DNA of 64,000 bases from Streptomyces sp. V2I9 (GCF_030817475.1 NZ_JAUSZJ010000002.1:2830001-2894000), one strand, 5' to 3'. Shown: positions 41,868 through 51,523, counted from the first letter of the stretch. Program-made: numbers and translations. The notes: generated from the sequence alone by a model not told the origin.

Positions 41868-41966
41868 GGGACCAGCCTGCGGAGGCCGGGCCGTCCGCCG
41901 CCCGTGGATTGACGACCCCCGTCAAACGGGGCGACGGCCCGCCCTCCGGTCCCCCACCATGGAGGG

Positions 41967-43085
41967 GTGAGCGTGCACATAGACATCGCGGGACTCCCCA
42001 CCGACCAGGTCGTCTTCGCGACCTCTCCGCTGGCCGAGCTGGGCCTGGCCCTGCACGCGCTCTCCGAGCCCGGCCACCATCCGGGGCTGCACGGCTGGGC
42101 GACCGCGACCGCGGCGGCCCTGGAGCCCGACCTCGCGGACCGGATGCTGGAGGCGGAGTTCCTGTGGCGGAACACCTTCTCCGACGTGTTCATGCCGTTC
42201 TCCGGCATCCGGGGCGGCGACGGCAGGACCGGGGCCACTCTCGCGGAGGACCTGGACCTGCTGGACAAGCTGGACGACGAACGGTTCGTCGCCGCGGCCC
42301 TGGAATTCACCTGCGCCAGCCATTACGGGGCCGGGTCGCCGTCCCCGCTGGGGAACGAGGCGATGCGGGTGCGCGCCCTGGACCTGGCGGCGGCGCGCGG
42401 CCCGCAGCAGATGGACTTCACCCGCCGGCTGCTGGCCGACCCCGCCTCCGTACGCGGCTGGGTACGGAGGCTGTTCGAGGACTGCGACCAGGCGTTCTTC
42501 GCGGACACCTGGCGGCGGGTCTCCGTACAGCTGGTCGCGGACGCCCGGCACAAGACGCAGCTCCTGCGGCGCAAGGGGCTGGCCGACGCGGTCGGGGCGG
42601 TCTCCGCCGCCGTGACGCTGGACGAGGAGGCCGGCCGGATCAGCGTCGACAAGCTGTCCGAGGGCCGGACCACCGCCGTGGACGCCGGCGTCGGCCGGGG
42701 CCTGACGCTCATCCCCACCAGCTTCGGCCGGCCCCACCTGATGGTGCTGCACGCACCGGGCTGGCGGCCGGTCATCCACTACCCGGTCCACCTGCCCGAC
42801 CTTCCCGCGCCCGCCTCCGTGGAGCTGCTCCAGCTCCGTCTGGAGGCGCTGGCCCACCCGCTGCGGATGCGCCTCTGCCGCAACCTGGCCCGCTCCCCGT
42901 ACACCACGGGCGAGCTGGCCGACTCCAACGGCATCACCTCCCCCGAGGTCTCCCGCCACCTCTCCGTGCTCAAGAAGGCGGGGCTGGTCACCACGCGGCG
43001 TCGCGGCCGCTACGTCCTGCACCAGCTGGACCTGACGGTCGTCGCCCGGCTCGGCAGCGACTTCCTGGAGGGCGTCCTGCGCTGA
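41967..43085 (+). CDS. DUF5937/ArsR-type transcriptional regulator
   Basis: This 372-aa protein has a long N-terminal domain (PLAELGLALHALSEPGHHPGLHGW near residues 21-44) typical of actinobacterial DUF5937. A C-terminal ArsR winged helix follows (about 285-350: LEALAHPLRMRLCRNLARSPYTTGELAD, SPEVSRHLSVLKKAGLV). No metal-binding ArsR cysteine pattern is seen. The start could be GTG 41967 or GTG 41973; GGAGGG at 41961-41966 favours the second by spacing, while CACCAT 6 nt before 41967 favours a leaderless first. The target is unknown. Confidence 0.85.
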   Translation: MSVHIDIAGLPTDQVVFATSPLAELGLALHALSEPGHHPGLHGWATATAAALEPDLADRMLEAEFLWRNTFSDVFMPFSGIRGGDGRTGATLAEDLDLLDKLDDERFVAAALEFTCASHYGAGSPSPLGNEAMRVRALDLAAARGPQQMDFTRRLLADPASVRGWVRRLFEDCDQAFFADTWRRVSVQLVADARHKTQLLRRKGLADAVGAVSAAVTLDEEAGRISVDKLSEGRTTAVDAGVGRGLTLIPTSFGRPHLMVLHAPGWRPVIHYPVHLPDLPAPASVELLQLRLEALAHPLRMRLCRNLARSPYTTGELADSNGITSPEVSRHLSVLKKAGLVTTRRRGRYVLHQLDLTVVARLGSDFLEGVLR

Positions 43086-43153
43086 GCGGAGCCTGTGCGG
43101 GGGGATGCCGTGGAAGGCCCGGCCGCGCGGTCCGGCTGTCCGGCCGTCCCGCG

Positions 43154-43834
43154 TCAGCCCGCGCCGCCGCCGGCCCGGACCAGGCCGGTCTCGTAGGCGA
43201 GGACGACGACCTGGACCCGGTCGCGGAGGTTCAGCTTGGTGAGGATGCGGCCGACGTGCGTCTTGACCGTGGCCTCGGAGAGGACGAGGCGGGCGGCGAT
43301 CTCCCCGTTGGAGAGGCCCTGGGCGACCAGGAGCGTGACTTCCCGTTCGCGTTCGGTGAGCTTGCCGACGTGCTTGTTCACGGGCTCCTTGCCGCCGCTG
43401 GGCAGCATCGGCGAGAAGCGGTCGAGCAGCCGGCGGGTGGTGGAGGGGGCGACGACCGCGTCCCCGCTGTGCACCGAGCGGATCGCGGCGAGGAGTTCGG
43501 CGGGCGGCACGTCCTTGAGCATGAAGCCGCTGGCCCCCGCCTTCAGCCCGGAGAAGGCGTACTCGTCGAGGTCGAACGTGGTCAGGATGAGCACCTTCGG
43601 CGGGTCCTGCTGCGCGCAGATGCGGCGGGTCGCCTCGACGCCGTCCAGCCGGGGCATGCGGACGTCCATCAGCACCACGTCGACGGGGGTGGACCGCAGC
43701 AGCTCGATCGCCTCCGCCCCGTCCCCGGCCTCGGCCACGACCTCCATGTCGGGTTGGGCCGCGAGCACCATCCGGAAACCGGTCCGCAGCAGCACCTGGT
43801 CGTCGACGAGCATCACGCGGATGGCCGTGGTCAT
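43154..43834 (-). CDS. NarL-family response regulator
   Basis: This 226-aa regulator has a receiver domain with phospho-acceptor Asp57 (VVLMDVRMP) and the Lys near GASGFMLKDVPP. A LuxR-type helix-turn-helix follows: LTEREREVTLLVAQGLSNGE and SEATVKTHVGRILTKL. It lies 60 nt downstream of the DesK-type kinase gene on the same strand, so the two form a two-component system. The target genes are unknown; such pairs are often self-regulated. Confidence 0.93.
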   Translation of the reverse strand: MTTAIRVMLVDDQVLLRTGFRMVLAAQPDMEVVAEAGDGAEAIELLRSTPVDVVLMDVRMPRLDGVEATRRICAQQDPPKVLILTTFDLDEYAFSGLKAGASGFMLKDVPPAELLAAIRSVHSGDAVVAPSTTRRLLDRFSPMLPSGGKEPVNKHVGKLTEREREVTLLVAQGLSNGEIAARLVLSEATVKTHVGRILTKLNLRDRVQVVVLAYETGLVRAGGGAG

Positions 43835-43894
43835 GGGGATCGTGTCCTGTCCTGGGTCGGGTCTCGGGGTCGGAGCGGTCGGTCGTGCGGCCGG

Positions 43895-45097
43895 TCAGCT
43901 CGGCGGCTTGAGCGGCAGCAGGGCGCTGATCCGGAAACCGCCGCCGGGCCGGGGCCCGGCGTCCAGCGTGCCGCCGACCATGCCGACCCGCTCCCGCATC
44001 CCGATCATCCCGTGCCCGGCGCCGTCCGCGCCGCCGTCCTCGTACAGCTCGTGCGCGGCTCCCCGGCCGTCGTCCTCGATCAGCAGGCCGAGGCCGTCGT
44101 CGAAGTAGACCAGCCGGACGCTCGCCCCGGCATCGGGGCCGCCGTGCTTGCGGGTGTTCGTCAGGGCCTCCTGGACGACCCGGTACGCGGTCAGCTCCAC
44201 ACCGCTGGGCAGCGGGCGGGGCGTGCCCTCGACCTTGAAGTCGACCTCCAGACCGGTCTGCCGGACCTGCTCGACCAGGTCCTCGATCTGCCGCACGTCG
44301 GGCTGGGGAACGTACTCCCCGCTCTCCGGGCCGTCACCGGTCCGCAGCACGCCCAGCAGCCGCCGCATCTCCGCCAGCGCCTGGCGGCCGGTGCTGGAGA
44401 TGGTCTCCAGCGCCTGGCGGGCCTGGTCGGGGGCGGCGTCCATGACATACGCGGCGCCGTCGGCCTGGACGACCATCACGGACACGTTGTGCGCGACGAC
44501 GTCGTGCAGTTCGCGGGCGATCCGGGCCCGTTCGGCGGCGACCGCGACCTTGGACTGCGCCTCGCGTTCCCGCTCCAGCCGGGCGGCCCGCTCCTCCAGC
44601 TGGTCGAAGTAGGCGCGCCGGGTCCGCAGCGAGTCCCCGAGCACCCAGGCCAGGACGAACGGCACGGTCATGATGATCGTCACGAAGATCACCTGCGCCC
44701 AGGACCCGCCCGGCTCGGCCTCCCACCGCAGCTGGGACAGGGCCGCCGCGCTCAGGCTGCAGACCAGGGCGAGCCGGGACGCCCAGCGCTCCCCGATCGT
44801 GGCCACGGTGTACGTGATCACCAGCATCGCGAAGTCCCCGACGCCCGGCCGGACGTCGAACACCAGCTGCACGACGCCCACCAGGATCGTGAGCAGCAGC
44901 ATCTTCTCGGGGGCCCTGCGGCGCAGCGCCACGACCGTGGAGAGACCGAGCGCGACCGGGACCGCGACGATCGCCTCGCGCCCCGCGTCGTACGTGCCCG
45001 ACACCAGCGACAGGCCGGAGAGCCCGAGGAGGAAGACGGCCCAGAAGACGTCGACGCCCGTCGGGTGTCTGCGGATGAAGTCGTAGAGGCGCTGCAC
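43895..45097 (-). CDS. DesK-type sensor histidine kinase
   Basis: This 400-aa kinase has four to five N-terminal transmembrane helices (about 15-165) and a short coiled segment (FDQLEERAARLERERE). The HisKA_3 motif RIARELHDVVAHNVS carries the phospho-His. The ATPase domain contains NTRKHGGPDA, IEDDGRG and GHGMIGMRERVG. No large extracellular domain exists, so it probably senses membrane state or an intramembrane ligand. The GTG at 45097 is 7 nt after TACGCT, a likely leaderless start. Confidence 0.92.
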   Translation of the reverse strand: MQRLYDFIRRHPTGVDVFWAVFLLGLSGLSLVSGTYDAGREAIVAVPVALGLSTVVALRRRAPEKMLLLTILVGVVQLVFDVRPGVGDFAMLVITYTVATIGERWASRLALVCSLSAAALSQLRWEAEPGGSWAQVIFVTIIMTVPFVLAWVLGDSLRTRRAYFDQLEERAARLEREREAQSKVAVAAERARIARELHDVVAHNVSVMVVQADGAAYVMDAAPDQARQALETISSTGRQALAEMRRLLGVLRTGDGPESGEYVPQPDVRQIEDLVEQVRQTGLEVDFKVEGTPRPLPSGVELTAYRVVQEALTNTRKHGGPDAGASVRLVYFDDGLGLLIEDDGRGAAHELYEDGGADGAGHGMIGMRERVGMVGGTLDAGPRPGGGFRISALLPLKPPS

Positions 45098-45278
45098 GTG
45101 ACCAAGCGTAAGGACAGCCGATCGGTGCCCGGGTCAACCGGAGGGCCGATCCGGCTCCGGGCCCGTACTCCCCAAGGTGGAGGGCGGCCCGGCTTCCCGA
45201 GGTGGAGACCCGTCCGCGCCGGGCCCCCGAGCGCCCCCGGGACCCGCACGCGGGCCCCGGGGCGGGAGACTGGGCCGG

Positions 45279-46265
45279 GTGACGGACGTGACGGACGAGT
45301 GGCGCGGTTGGCGGGAGGCGGCGCGGACCGCCCTGTACGGGGACGAGGGCTTCTACTGCGGACCGGAGGGGCCCGCGGGGCATTTCCGTACGTCGGTGCA
45401 CGCCTCGCCCCTCTTCGCGGGGGCGGTGGCCCGGCTGCTGACCGGGATCGCACGGGAGCTGGGCACCGGCACGATCGCGCTGGTGGACATGGGCGCGGGG
45501 CGGGGCGAGCTGCTGACCGGAGTGCTGGCCGCGCTGCCGGAGGGGCTGGAGGTGACCCCGTACGCCGTCGAGATCGCCGCCCGGCCGCCGGGCCTGGACC
45601 CCCGGATCGTGTGGTGCGCGGAGCCGCCGGCCGGGGTCACGGGGCTGCTGTTCGCCAACGAGTGGCTGGACAACGTTCCGGCGGAGGTGGCGGAGGCGGA
45701 CGCGGACGGCGTCCCCCGGTACGTCGAGGTGCGGACCTCCGACGGGGCGGAGCGGCTGGGCGAGCCGGTGGCCGGGGCGGACGCGGCGTGGCTGGAGCGC
45801 TGGTGGCCACTGTCCGCACCGGGCGAGCGGGCGGAGATCGGGCGGCCCCGCGACGCGGCCTGGGCGGGGGCGGTGGGGTGCCTGGCCGCCGGACTCGCGG
45901 TGGCGGTGGACTACGCCCATGTACGGGGCGCCCGGCCGCCCTTCGGGACGCTGACCGGCTTCCGGGGCGGGCGCGAGGTGCGGCCCGTGCCGGACGGCTC
46001 CCACGATCTGACCGCGCACGTGGCGCTGGACGCCTGCGCGGCGGCGGTCCCGTACGCGAGCGCCGAACTGACCGACCAGCGGACCGCGCTGCACCGCCTC
46101 GGCGTGGGCGGCGACCGGCCGCCGCTGCACCTGGCCGCCACCGATCCGGCGGGGTACGTGCGCGCGCTGGCGGCGGCCGGCGAGGCGGCGGAGCTGACCG
46201 CACGCGGCGGTCTCGGCGACTTCGGCTGGCTGCTGCACCGGGTGGGCCTGCCGGAACGCGGGTGA
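45279..46265 (+). CDS. MidA/NDUFAF7-like SAM-dependent methyltransferase
   Basis: This 328-aa protein matches the MidA/NDUFAF7 family. It has a substrate-side segment [17 protein letters not shown], the SAM loop [11 protein letters not shown] (68-78) and the family hallmark ANEWLDNVP (126-134). NDUFAF7 methylates an arginine of NDUFS2, the NuoD homologue, during complex I assembly. Here the next gene, about 100 nt downstream, is a nuoD paralogue. That context strongly suggests NuoD2 is its substrate, although this is inference. The start is GTG 45279; another GTG nine bases on is possible. Confidence 0.85.
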   Translation: MTDVTDEWRGWREAARTALYGDEGFYCGPEGPAGHFRTSVHASPLFAGAVARLLTGIARELGTGTIALVDMGAGRGELLTGVLAALPEGLEVTPYAVEIAARPPGLDPRIVWCAEPPAGVTGLLFANEWLDNVPAEVAEADADGVPRYVEVRTSDGAERLGEPVAGADAAWLERWWPLSAPGERAEIGRPRDAAWAGAVGCLAAGLAVAVDYAHVRGARPPFGTLTGFRGGREVRPVPDGSHDLTAHVALDACAAAVPYASAELTDQRTALHRLGVGGDRPPLHLAATDPAGYVRALAAAGEAAELTARGGLGDFGWLLHRVGLPERG

Positions 46266-46326
46266 CCACCGGCCCCAGGCCCGACCGGGCCGGGGGGAAT
46301 CCCGGCGCGACGGGGCCGGACGGAAT

Positions 46327-46366
46327 CAGGGGGAACGCAGCAGGGGGAATGCAGGGGGAATACTGT
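46327..46366 (+). promoter_or_regulatory. nuoD2 promoter with three direct repeats
   Basis: CAGGGGGAA occurs at 46327, 46341 and 46352. The -10 box TACTGT (46361-46366) follows directly and ends 5 nt before the ATG, so the mRNA should be leaderless. The repeats lie where an activator or repressor would bind. Confidence 0.5.
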
Positions 46367-46371
46367 CCCGC

Positions 46372-47514
46372 ATGACGGAGACGACGATCGGCATCGGCGG
46401 AGCGGCGGAGAGCACCGACATGGTGCTGAACATCGGTCCCCAGCACCCCTCGACGCACGGGGTCCTCCGGCTGCGGATCGTGCTGGACGGCGAGCGCGTC
46501 CAGCACGCGGAGCCGGTCGTCGGGTACATGCACCGGGGCGCGGAGAAGCTGTTCGAGGCCCGCGACTACCGGCAGATCGTCATGCTCGCCAACCGCCACG
46601 ACTGGCTCTCCGCGTTCTCGAACGAGCTGGGCGTCGTGATGGCCGTCGAGCGGATGCTCGGCATGGAGGTGCCCGAGCGCGCGGTGTGGACGCGAACGCT
46701 GCTGGCCGAGCTGAACCGGGTCCTCAACCACCTGATGTTCCTCGGCTCCTACCCCCTCGAACTCGGCGGCATCACCCCCGTCTTCCACGCCTTCCGGGAG
46801 CGCGAGGAGCTCCAGGCGGTGATGGAGGAGGTCTCCGGCGGGCGGATGCACTACATGTTCAACCGGGTCGGCGGGCTCAAGGAGGACATCCCGGCGGGCT
46901 GGACCGGCCGGGTCCGCGACGCGGTCGCCTCCGTCCGCTCCCGGATGGACGTGTACGAGGACCTGGTCCTCGGCAACGAGATCTTCCGGGGCCGTACGCG
47001 GGACGTGGGCGTCCTGTCCGCCGGGGCGGTGCACGCGTACGGGGTGTCCGGCCCGATCGCCCGCGCCTCGGGCGTCGACTTCGACCTGCGGCGCGACGAG
47101 CCGTACCTCGCGTACGGGGAGCTGCTGGACACCCTGGAGGTCGTCACCCGGACCGAGGGCGACTGCCTGGCCCGTTTCGAGTGCCTGCTGGAGCAGACGC
47201 TCAACTCGCTGGACCTGGCCGACGCCTGTCTGGACCGGATGGCCGGCCTGGCGCCCGGCCCGATCAACCAGCGGCTGCCCAAGGTGCTCAAGGCGCCGGA
47301 GGGCCACACCTACGCCTGGACGGAGAACCCGCTCGGGGTCAACGGCTACTACCTGGTGTCCAAGGGCGAGAAGACGCCCTACCGGCTGAAGCTGCGCTCG
47401 GCCTCGTTCAACAACATCCAGGCGCTCACCGAACTGCTGCCGGGCACGCTGGTCGCCGACATGGTGGCGATCCTGGGCTCGCTGTTCTTCGTCGTCGGGG
47501 ACATCGACAAGTAG
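46372..47514 (+). CDS. nuoD: Solo NuoD-like subunit (NuoD2)
   Basis: This 380-aa protein is a full-length complex I 49-kDa/NuoD homologue: [14 protein letters not shown] (21-34), MHRGAEKL (53-60), [12 protein letters not shown], and the C-terminal [21 protein letters not shown] and GDIDK. No other nuo gene is nearby, so it is a stand-alone paralogue (nuoD2 in S. coelicolor, as I recall). His29 (quinone site) and Arg55 (the NDUFAF7 target equivalent) are kept. The quinone-binding Tyr of HDY/LDY is Trp78 (RHDWLSAF). It may serve a modified complex or another partner. Confidence 0.93.
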   Translation: MTETTIGIGGAAESTDMVLNIGPQHPSTHGVLRLRIVLDGERVQHAEPVVGYMHRGAEKLFEARDYRQIVMLANRHDWLSAFSNELGVVMAVERMLGMEVPERAVWTRTLLAELNRVLNHLMFLGSYPLELGGITPVFHAFREREELQAVMEEVSGGRMHYMFNRVGGLKEDIPAGWTGRVRDAVASVRSRMDVYEDLVLGNEIFRGRTRDVGVLSAGAVHAYGVSGPIARASGVDFDLRRDEPYLAYGELLDTLEVVTRTEGDCLARFECLLEQTLNSLDLADACLDRMAGLAPGPINQRLPKVLKAPEGHTYAWTENPLGVNGYYLVSKGEKTPYRLKLRSASFNNIQALTELLPGTLVADMVAILGSLFFVVGDIDK

Positions 47515-47529
47515 CCCCCCACCGGGCCC

Positions 47530-47556
47530 GCCCGCGGCCGGTGTCCGGCCGCGGGC
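47530..47556. terminator. Bidirectional terminator
   Basis: GCCCGCGGCCGG, TGT and CCGGCCGCGGGC form a perfect 12-bp stem with a triloop between the convergent nuoD2 and coiled-coil genes. Confidence 0.75.
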
Positions 47557-47577
47557 ATCACGCCGTGCGGTGTCCGG

Positions 47578-48696
47578 TCAGGACACCGCGCCGCGCAGCC
47601 GCGCCACGTCGATCTGCTCGGTCTCGTCGTGCGCGGTGAGGTCGATGACCTTGCCGACCGCGCGGTGCTCCACCGCCCCCGTGCGGTGGGCGGCGAGCGC
47701 CTCCTCGCCGACGACGTCCGCGAGGTCCTCGTTCTGCACGGACTCGATCGCGGCGTTCGCCTGCTGGGCGGCCGGGGTCGTCCGGGGACCCGGATCCTCC
47801 TGGGGACCCGAGTCCTCGCGGGGGCTGCGGGCGCCTCCGCCGTCCTGAGCGCTCCGGGCGCCCCGAGGCGTGCGGGCGCTCGGGGTGGTGCGGGCGCCCT
47901 GGTTGCCGAAGTAGTCGAAGGCGCCCTGCGGCGACAGGTGGCGGCGCGCCGCGTACGGGACGACGGACGAGGCCGCCGGGGTCGCGCGCGGCACGGCCGC
48001 GGGCGCGAGCGCGGAGGCGTCCGAAGCCCGCGGGCCCACCGTCTCCGGGGCTCCCGCTTCCGGGGTCTTCGGGCCCGTCGCCGGGGAGCGCCCGGCGAGT
48101 GCGCGCCGCCGGACCAACTCCGCCGTACGGCGGGCCTCCTGGATTTTCGCGTTGCGCGTGAGGTTCATCAGGGCCTCGTCCGCGCGCCGGTACGTCTCGG
48201 GCGTCGGCGTGGACCGTGCGGGCAGCAGCTCCCTGGGCGCGGACGCCTCGATGGCGAGCTGCCTGCGGCCCTCCAGCGCGCTGGCCCGCTCGGTCTCGGC
48301 ATTGGCGTAACGACGCAGCAGTCCGGCGTGCTCCCCGCGCAGTCCCGCCAGCTCCACGCGCTTGCGGCGGAGCTTGGTCTCCAGTCGGGTGCGCAGCTCG
48401 CGCGACTCCTCCAGGTCCTGCTCCAGCTCGGCGATCCGCTCCTCGGCCCGCCATTCGTCGCGGGTGCGGGCGCGCGTCAGCTCGGCGACCCGCAGTCCCG
48501 CGGCCCGGTCCCAGCTCCGCATCAGGTACGCGCCGGTGACGGCGGCGGCCGCCACAGCGGCCACCAGGCCGCGCAGGAGCAGGGGTTCGGACAGCAGCCA
48601 GGCGCCGGCGGCACCGACGACCGACACGCCCGCCACCACGGAGGGGGGCAGGATTCTGTGGAGGGGCGGCGAATGGCGGTGGCGTCCACGTGGCAT
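47578..48696 (-). CDS. Coiled-coil membrane protein
   Basis: This 372-aa protein has a basic N-terminus and two close transmembrane helices (about 20-55). A coiled coil follows (about 65-155, rich in Arg/Glu/Leu: RIAELEQDLEESRELRTRLE). A long low-complexity tail ends in a conserved-looking segment (VGKVIDLTAHDETEQIDVARLRG). I recognise no enzymatic family; it could be a scaffold at the membrane. ATG at 48696 lies 7 nt after TAAATT, so a leaderless transcript is likely, favouring it over GTG 48726. Confidence 0.75.
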   Translation of the reverse strand: MPRGRHRHSPPLHRILPPSVVAGVSVVGAAGAWLLSEPLLLRGLVAAVAAAAVTGAYLMRSWDRAAGLRVAELTRARTRDEWRAEERIAELEQDLEESRELRTRLETKLRRKRVELAGLRGEHAGLLRRYANAETERASALEGRRQLAIEASAPRELLPARSTPTPETYRRADEALMNLTRNAKIQEARRTAELVRRRALAGRSPATGPKTPEAGAPETVGPRASDASALAPAAVPRATPAASSVVPYAARRHLSPQGAFDYFGNQGARTTPSARTPRGARSAQDGGGARSPREDSGPQEDPGPRTTPAAQQANAAIESVQNEDLADVVGEEALAAHRTGAVEHRAVGKVIDLTAHDETEQIDVARLRGAVS

Positions 48697-48814
48697 GGCC
48701 TGAAATTTACCGTGTGTACGGGCCACTTGGGGGGCCGCCCGGAAATCTGTTCCCCGCCGGTTACCTCGCGGCCCCCGAAGTCGCTCCTCCCGGCCCTTTT
48801 CCCCGGACCGCGCG

Positions 48815-49786
48815 CTACTTCCCGATCAGGTTCTTCGACTCCAGATACTCCTGGGCGACATCGGCGGGCTTGGCCCGCTCGGCGTCGACCTTCCGGTTCA
48901 GCTCGGCGAGATCTTCGGTCGTGAGCGTGGCGGTCAGCTTGCCCAGCGCGTCGGCGATCTCCGGCGCGCCCGCGTCCTTCGTATGCAGAACCGGAAGGAC
49001 GTTGTCCGCGTTCTGCAGCTTCTTGTCGTCCTCCAGGAACACGAGCCCGTCCATCACCGCGTCCGTCGTGGTCGTCAGGACCAGTTGGGCCTTGCCGTCG
49101 CGGACCGCCTGCTTGGACTGCGGGCTGCCGACGCCCTTGGGGTCGATACCGGTGACGTCGATGCCGTACGTCTTCTTGAGGCCGGGCGCACAGAACGGCC
49201 GTACCTCGCACTCGTCGCCCGCCGCGATCTTGACCTTGATCTTCGCCTTCCCCAGATCGGAAAGGGTCGTGAGGTCGTTCTTCTCGGCGAATTCCTTCGA
49301 GACCGCGAAGGCGTTCTGGTCCACGGCCTTTCCGGCCGGGAGGACCGTGAGGCCCAGCGGTCCGGCGAGGCCCTTCAGCGCGGAGACCGTGGCCTCGACG
49401 TCGCCGGAGGCCACCGGCTCGGCCTGCGCCTTGTCGGCGCCGTTGACCTTGGCGTTGAGGAATTCGGCGATCGTGGCCGCGTACTCCGGTACGACGTCGA
49501 TCTCGCCCTTCTCCAGCGACGGCTCGTACAGCTCACGGTTCTTCACCGTGGTGACGGAGGTGCTGTATCCGGCGTCGCCCAGGATTCGCGCGTACAGCTC
49601 GGCGAGCACCTTGGACTCGGTGAACGCGGCCGAGCCGACGACCAGCGTGCCCTTCTCGCCACCGCCGCCCGAGGAGCCCGAACCGCCCTTCTCCTGCTCC
49701 AGGCTGTCGCCGCCGCAGGCCGCGAGCGACCCGGCCAGCGCCACCATGCCGACGACCGCACCGGCTATCCGCGTGGTCCTGCTCAT
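48815..49786 (-). CDS. Osmolyte ABC transporter substrate-binding lipoprotein
   Basis: This 323-aa lipoprotein has a signal peptide ending in the lipobox LAAC (Cys24) and a Gly/Ser linker. An OpuAC/ProX-type binding domain follows: LVVGSAAFTESKVLAELYARIL, VPEYAATIAEFL and LVLTTTTDAVMDGLVFLEDD. This family captures glycine betaine, choline or related compatible solutes outside the membrane. It is the last gene of the operon with the two permeases. The ATP-binding gene is divergent. Confidence 0.92.
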   Translation of the reverse strand: MSRTTRIAGAVVGMVALAGSLAACGGDSLEQEKGGSGSSGGGGEKGTLVVGSAAFTESKVLAELYARILGDAGYSTSVTTVKNRELYEPSLEKGEIDVVPEYAATIAEFLNAKVNGADKAQAEPVASGDVEATVSALKGLAGPLGLTVLPAGKAVDQNAFAVSKEFAEKNDLTTLSDLGKAKIKVKIAAGDECEVRPFCAPGLKKTYGIDVTGIDPKGVGSPQSKQAVRDGKAQLVLTTTTDAVMDGLVFLEDDKKLQNADNVLPVLHTKDAGAPEIADALGKLTATLTTEDLAELNRKVDAERAKPADVAQEYLESKNLIGK

Positions 49787-49854
49787 ATGTGTCGTTCTCC
49801 GTCCGAACCGAGGAATGTGATCAGAAGAAAGCACGCCGGAAGCATGCTGTGCGC

Positions 49855-50529
49855 TCATGCGGACCTGCGCCGGCGGAGGGGGGAGAGCAGCCGGTCCAGG
49901 CCCACCAGCACGCCCTCCACCGCCAGGGCGAGCCCGGCGACCAGGACGGCCCCGGCGAAGACCTGGGCGGTGTCGTAGGTGTTGAACCCGGCGGTGATGA
50001 TGCGGCCGAGACCGCCGAGGCCGACCATCGCGGCGATGGAGGCGGTGGCCACGACCTGGACGGCGGCGGAGCGCAGCCCGGTCATGATCATCGGGTGGGC
50101 GAGCGGCAGCTCGACCCGGACGAAGAGCTGGACGCCCGACATCCCCATGCCGCGCGCCGCCTCCACCACGGCCCGGTCCACCTCCCGCATGCCGACATAG
50201 GCGTTGGTCAGCAGCGGCGGCACCGCGAACAGCACCAGCGCGATGATGGTGGGCCAGTACCCCGCGTTGCGCAGGGGCGTGACCATGAACAGGGCCAGGA
50301 CCGCGAAGACCGGGACGGCCCGCCCCACGTTGGAGATGTTGACCGCGAGCGGCCCTCCCCTGCCGATGTGCCCCAGGTACAGGGCGAGCGGCAGGGCCAG
50401 CGCGCAGGCTGCCGCGAGGGCGACCCCGCTCACGTACAGGTGCTCGCCGAGCCGGTGGGCGGCCCCGCCGTCCCCCGACCAGTTGGCCCCGGTGGTCAGC
50501 CAGGCCCAGGCGTCGCCGATGACTCCCAC
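49855..50529 (-). CDS. Osmolyte ABC transporter permease (second)
   Basis: This 224-aa permease has five to six transmembrane segments and the BPD_transp_1 coupling loop EAARGMGMSGVQLFVRVELPLAHP. It matches OpuCB/OpuCD-type osmolyte permeases. GTG start lies 3 nt after the stop of the other permease gene, so they are co-translated. The binding-protein gene follows. Confidence 0.9.
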   Translation of the reverse strand: MGVIGDAWAWLTTGANWSGDGGAAHRLGEHLYVSGVALAAACALALPLALYLGHIGRGGPLAVNISNVGRAVPVFAVLALFMVTPLRNAGYWPTIIALVLFAVPPLLTNAYVGMREVDRAVVEAARGMGMSGVQLFVRVELPLAHPMIMTGLRSAAVQVVATASIAAMVGLGGLGRIITAGFNTYDTAQVFAGAVLVAGLALAVEGVLVGLDRLLSPLRRRRSA

Positions 50530-50532
50530 GGA

Positions 50533-51300
50533 TCAGCCCACCTCCGTCTTCGCCGGGGCGGGCGGCCCCGCGTCCGTCGTCGCCGGGACCGGTGGCCCCG
50601 TGTCCGTCCTCGTCGCGGCCGGCCGGGCCGCTCCGGGGAGGCGCGTCCAGGGCGTCAACAGCCGCTGGAGGCCGAGCAGCAGCAGATCCGCCGCCACCGC
50701 GAGCAGCACGCACAGCACCGAGGCGGTGAGCACCTGGGCCCTGAAGAAGCTGGGGAGCGCGTCCTCGATGAGATTGCCGAGGCCGCCCTTGCCGACGAGC
50801 GAGCCGACCGTGGTCAGCGCGACGGTCGACACGGTGGCTATCCGCAGACCCGCCATCACCGCCGGCAGCGCCAGCGGCAGCTCCACCTCCCACAGCAGCC
50901 TCGCCGGCCCGTACCCCATGCCGCGCGCGGCCTCCCTGGCCTCCTGCGGCACCGCTTCGAGCCCGGCCAGGATGTTGCGCACGAGGATGGTCAGCGAGTA
51001 GAGCACCAGCCCGGTCACGACGAGGGCGGCCGACAGCCCGAACAGGGGCAGCAGCAGCGAGAACATCGCCAGCGAGGGCACGGTGTAGAGCACGGTCGTC
51101 AGCCCGAGCACCGTCCCGGCGAACCCCCGGCCCCGGCGGGCGAGCAGCGCCAGCGGAAAGGCCACCGCGAGCCCGATCAGCACCGAGGCGACCGTGATGC
51201 CGATGTGCTGCACGGTCGCGTCCGTCAACTCCTGGCTGCGGGAACGCAGATACTCCCCGCAGATCCAGTCGTTCGTCACCAGGCAGCTCTGCTCGGCCAT
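50533..51300 (-). CDS. Osmolyte ABC transporter permease (first)
   Basis: This 255-aa permease has the coupling loop EAARGMGYGPARLLWEVELPLALP and about six helices. The N-terminus begins AEQSCLVTNDWICGEYLRSR, outside the first helix. The C-terminal 35 residues are a Pro/Thr/Ala-rich tail with PPVPATTDAGPPAPAKTEVG-like repeats, unusual for the family. ATG at 51300 is preceded by GGAGG; longer in-frame starts reach into the divergent ATPase gene. It is the first gene of the minus-strand operon. Confidence 0.9.
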   Translation of the reverse strand: MAEQSCLVTNDWICGEYLRSRSQELTDATVQHIGITVASVLIGLAVAFPLALLARRGRGFAGTVLGLTTVLYTVPSLAMFSLLLPLFGLSAALVVTGLVLYSLTILVRNILAGLEAVPQEAREAARGMGYGPARLLWEVELPLALPAVMAGLRIATVSTVALTTVGSLVGKGGLGNLIEDALPSFFRAQVLTASVLCVLLAVAADLLLLGLQRLLTPWTRLPGAARPAATRTDTGPPVPATTDAGPPAPAKTEVG

Positions 51301-51523
51301 CCGCCCTCCACCTCCCGCTCCCCTCACCACCCGGACCACTGCCCCGGACCCTTTCCGGAACACCCTCCGAGGCCCTCCCGTTCTCCCCGGGCCCCCGGAT
51401 CGCGCCGGATCTCCCGAATCGAACTGATGACTGGCGAGCCTATCCTCGACCACCGACCATCGCGGAGGGCTGTCGCATTCCGGCAACACGCCCTTCACGA
51501 AACGCCCTCCACAATGGGGAACC

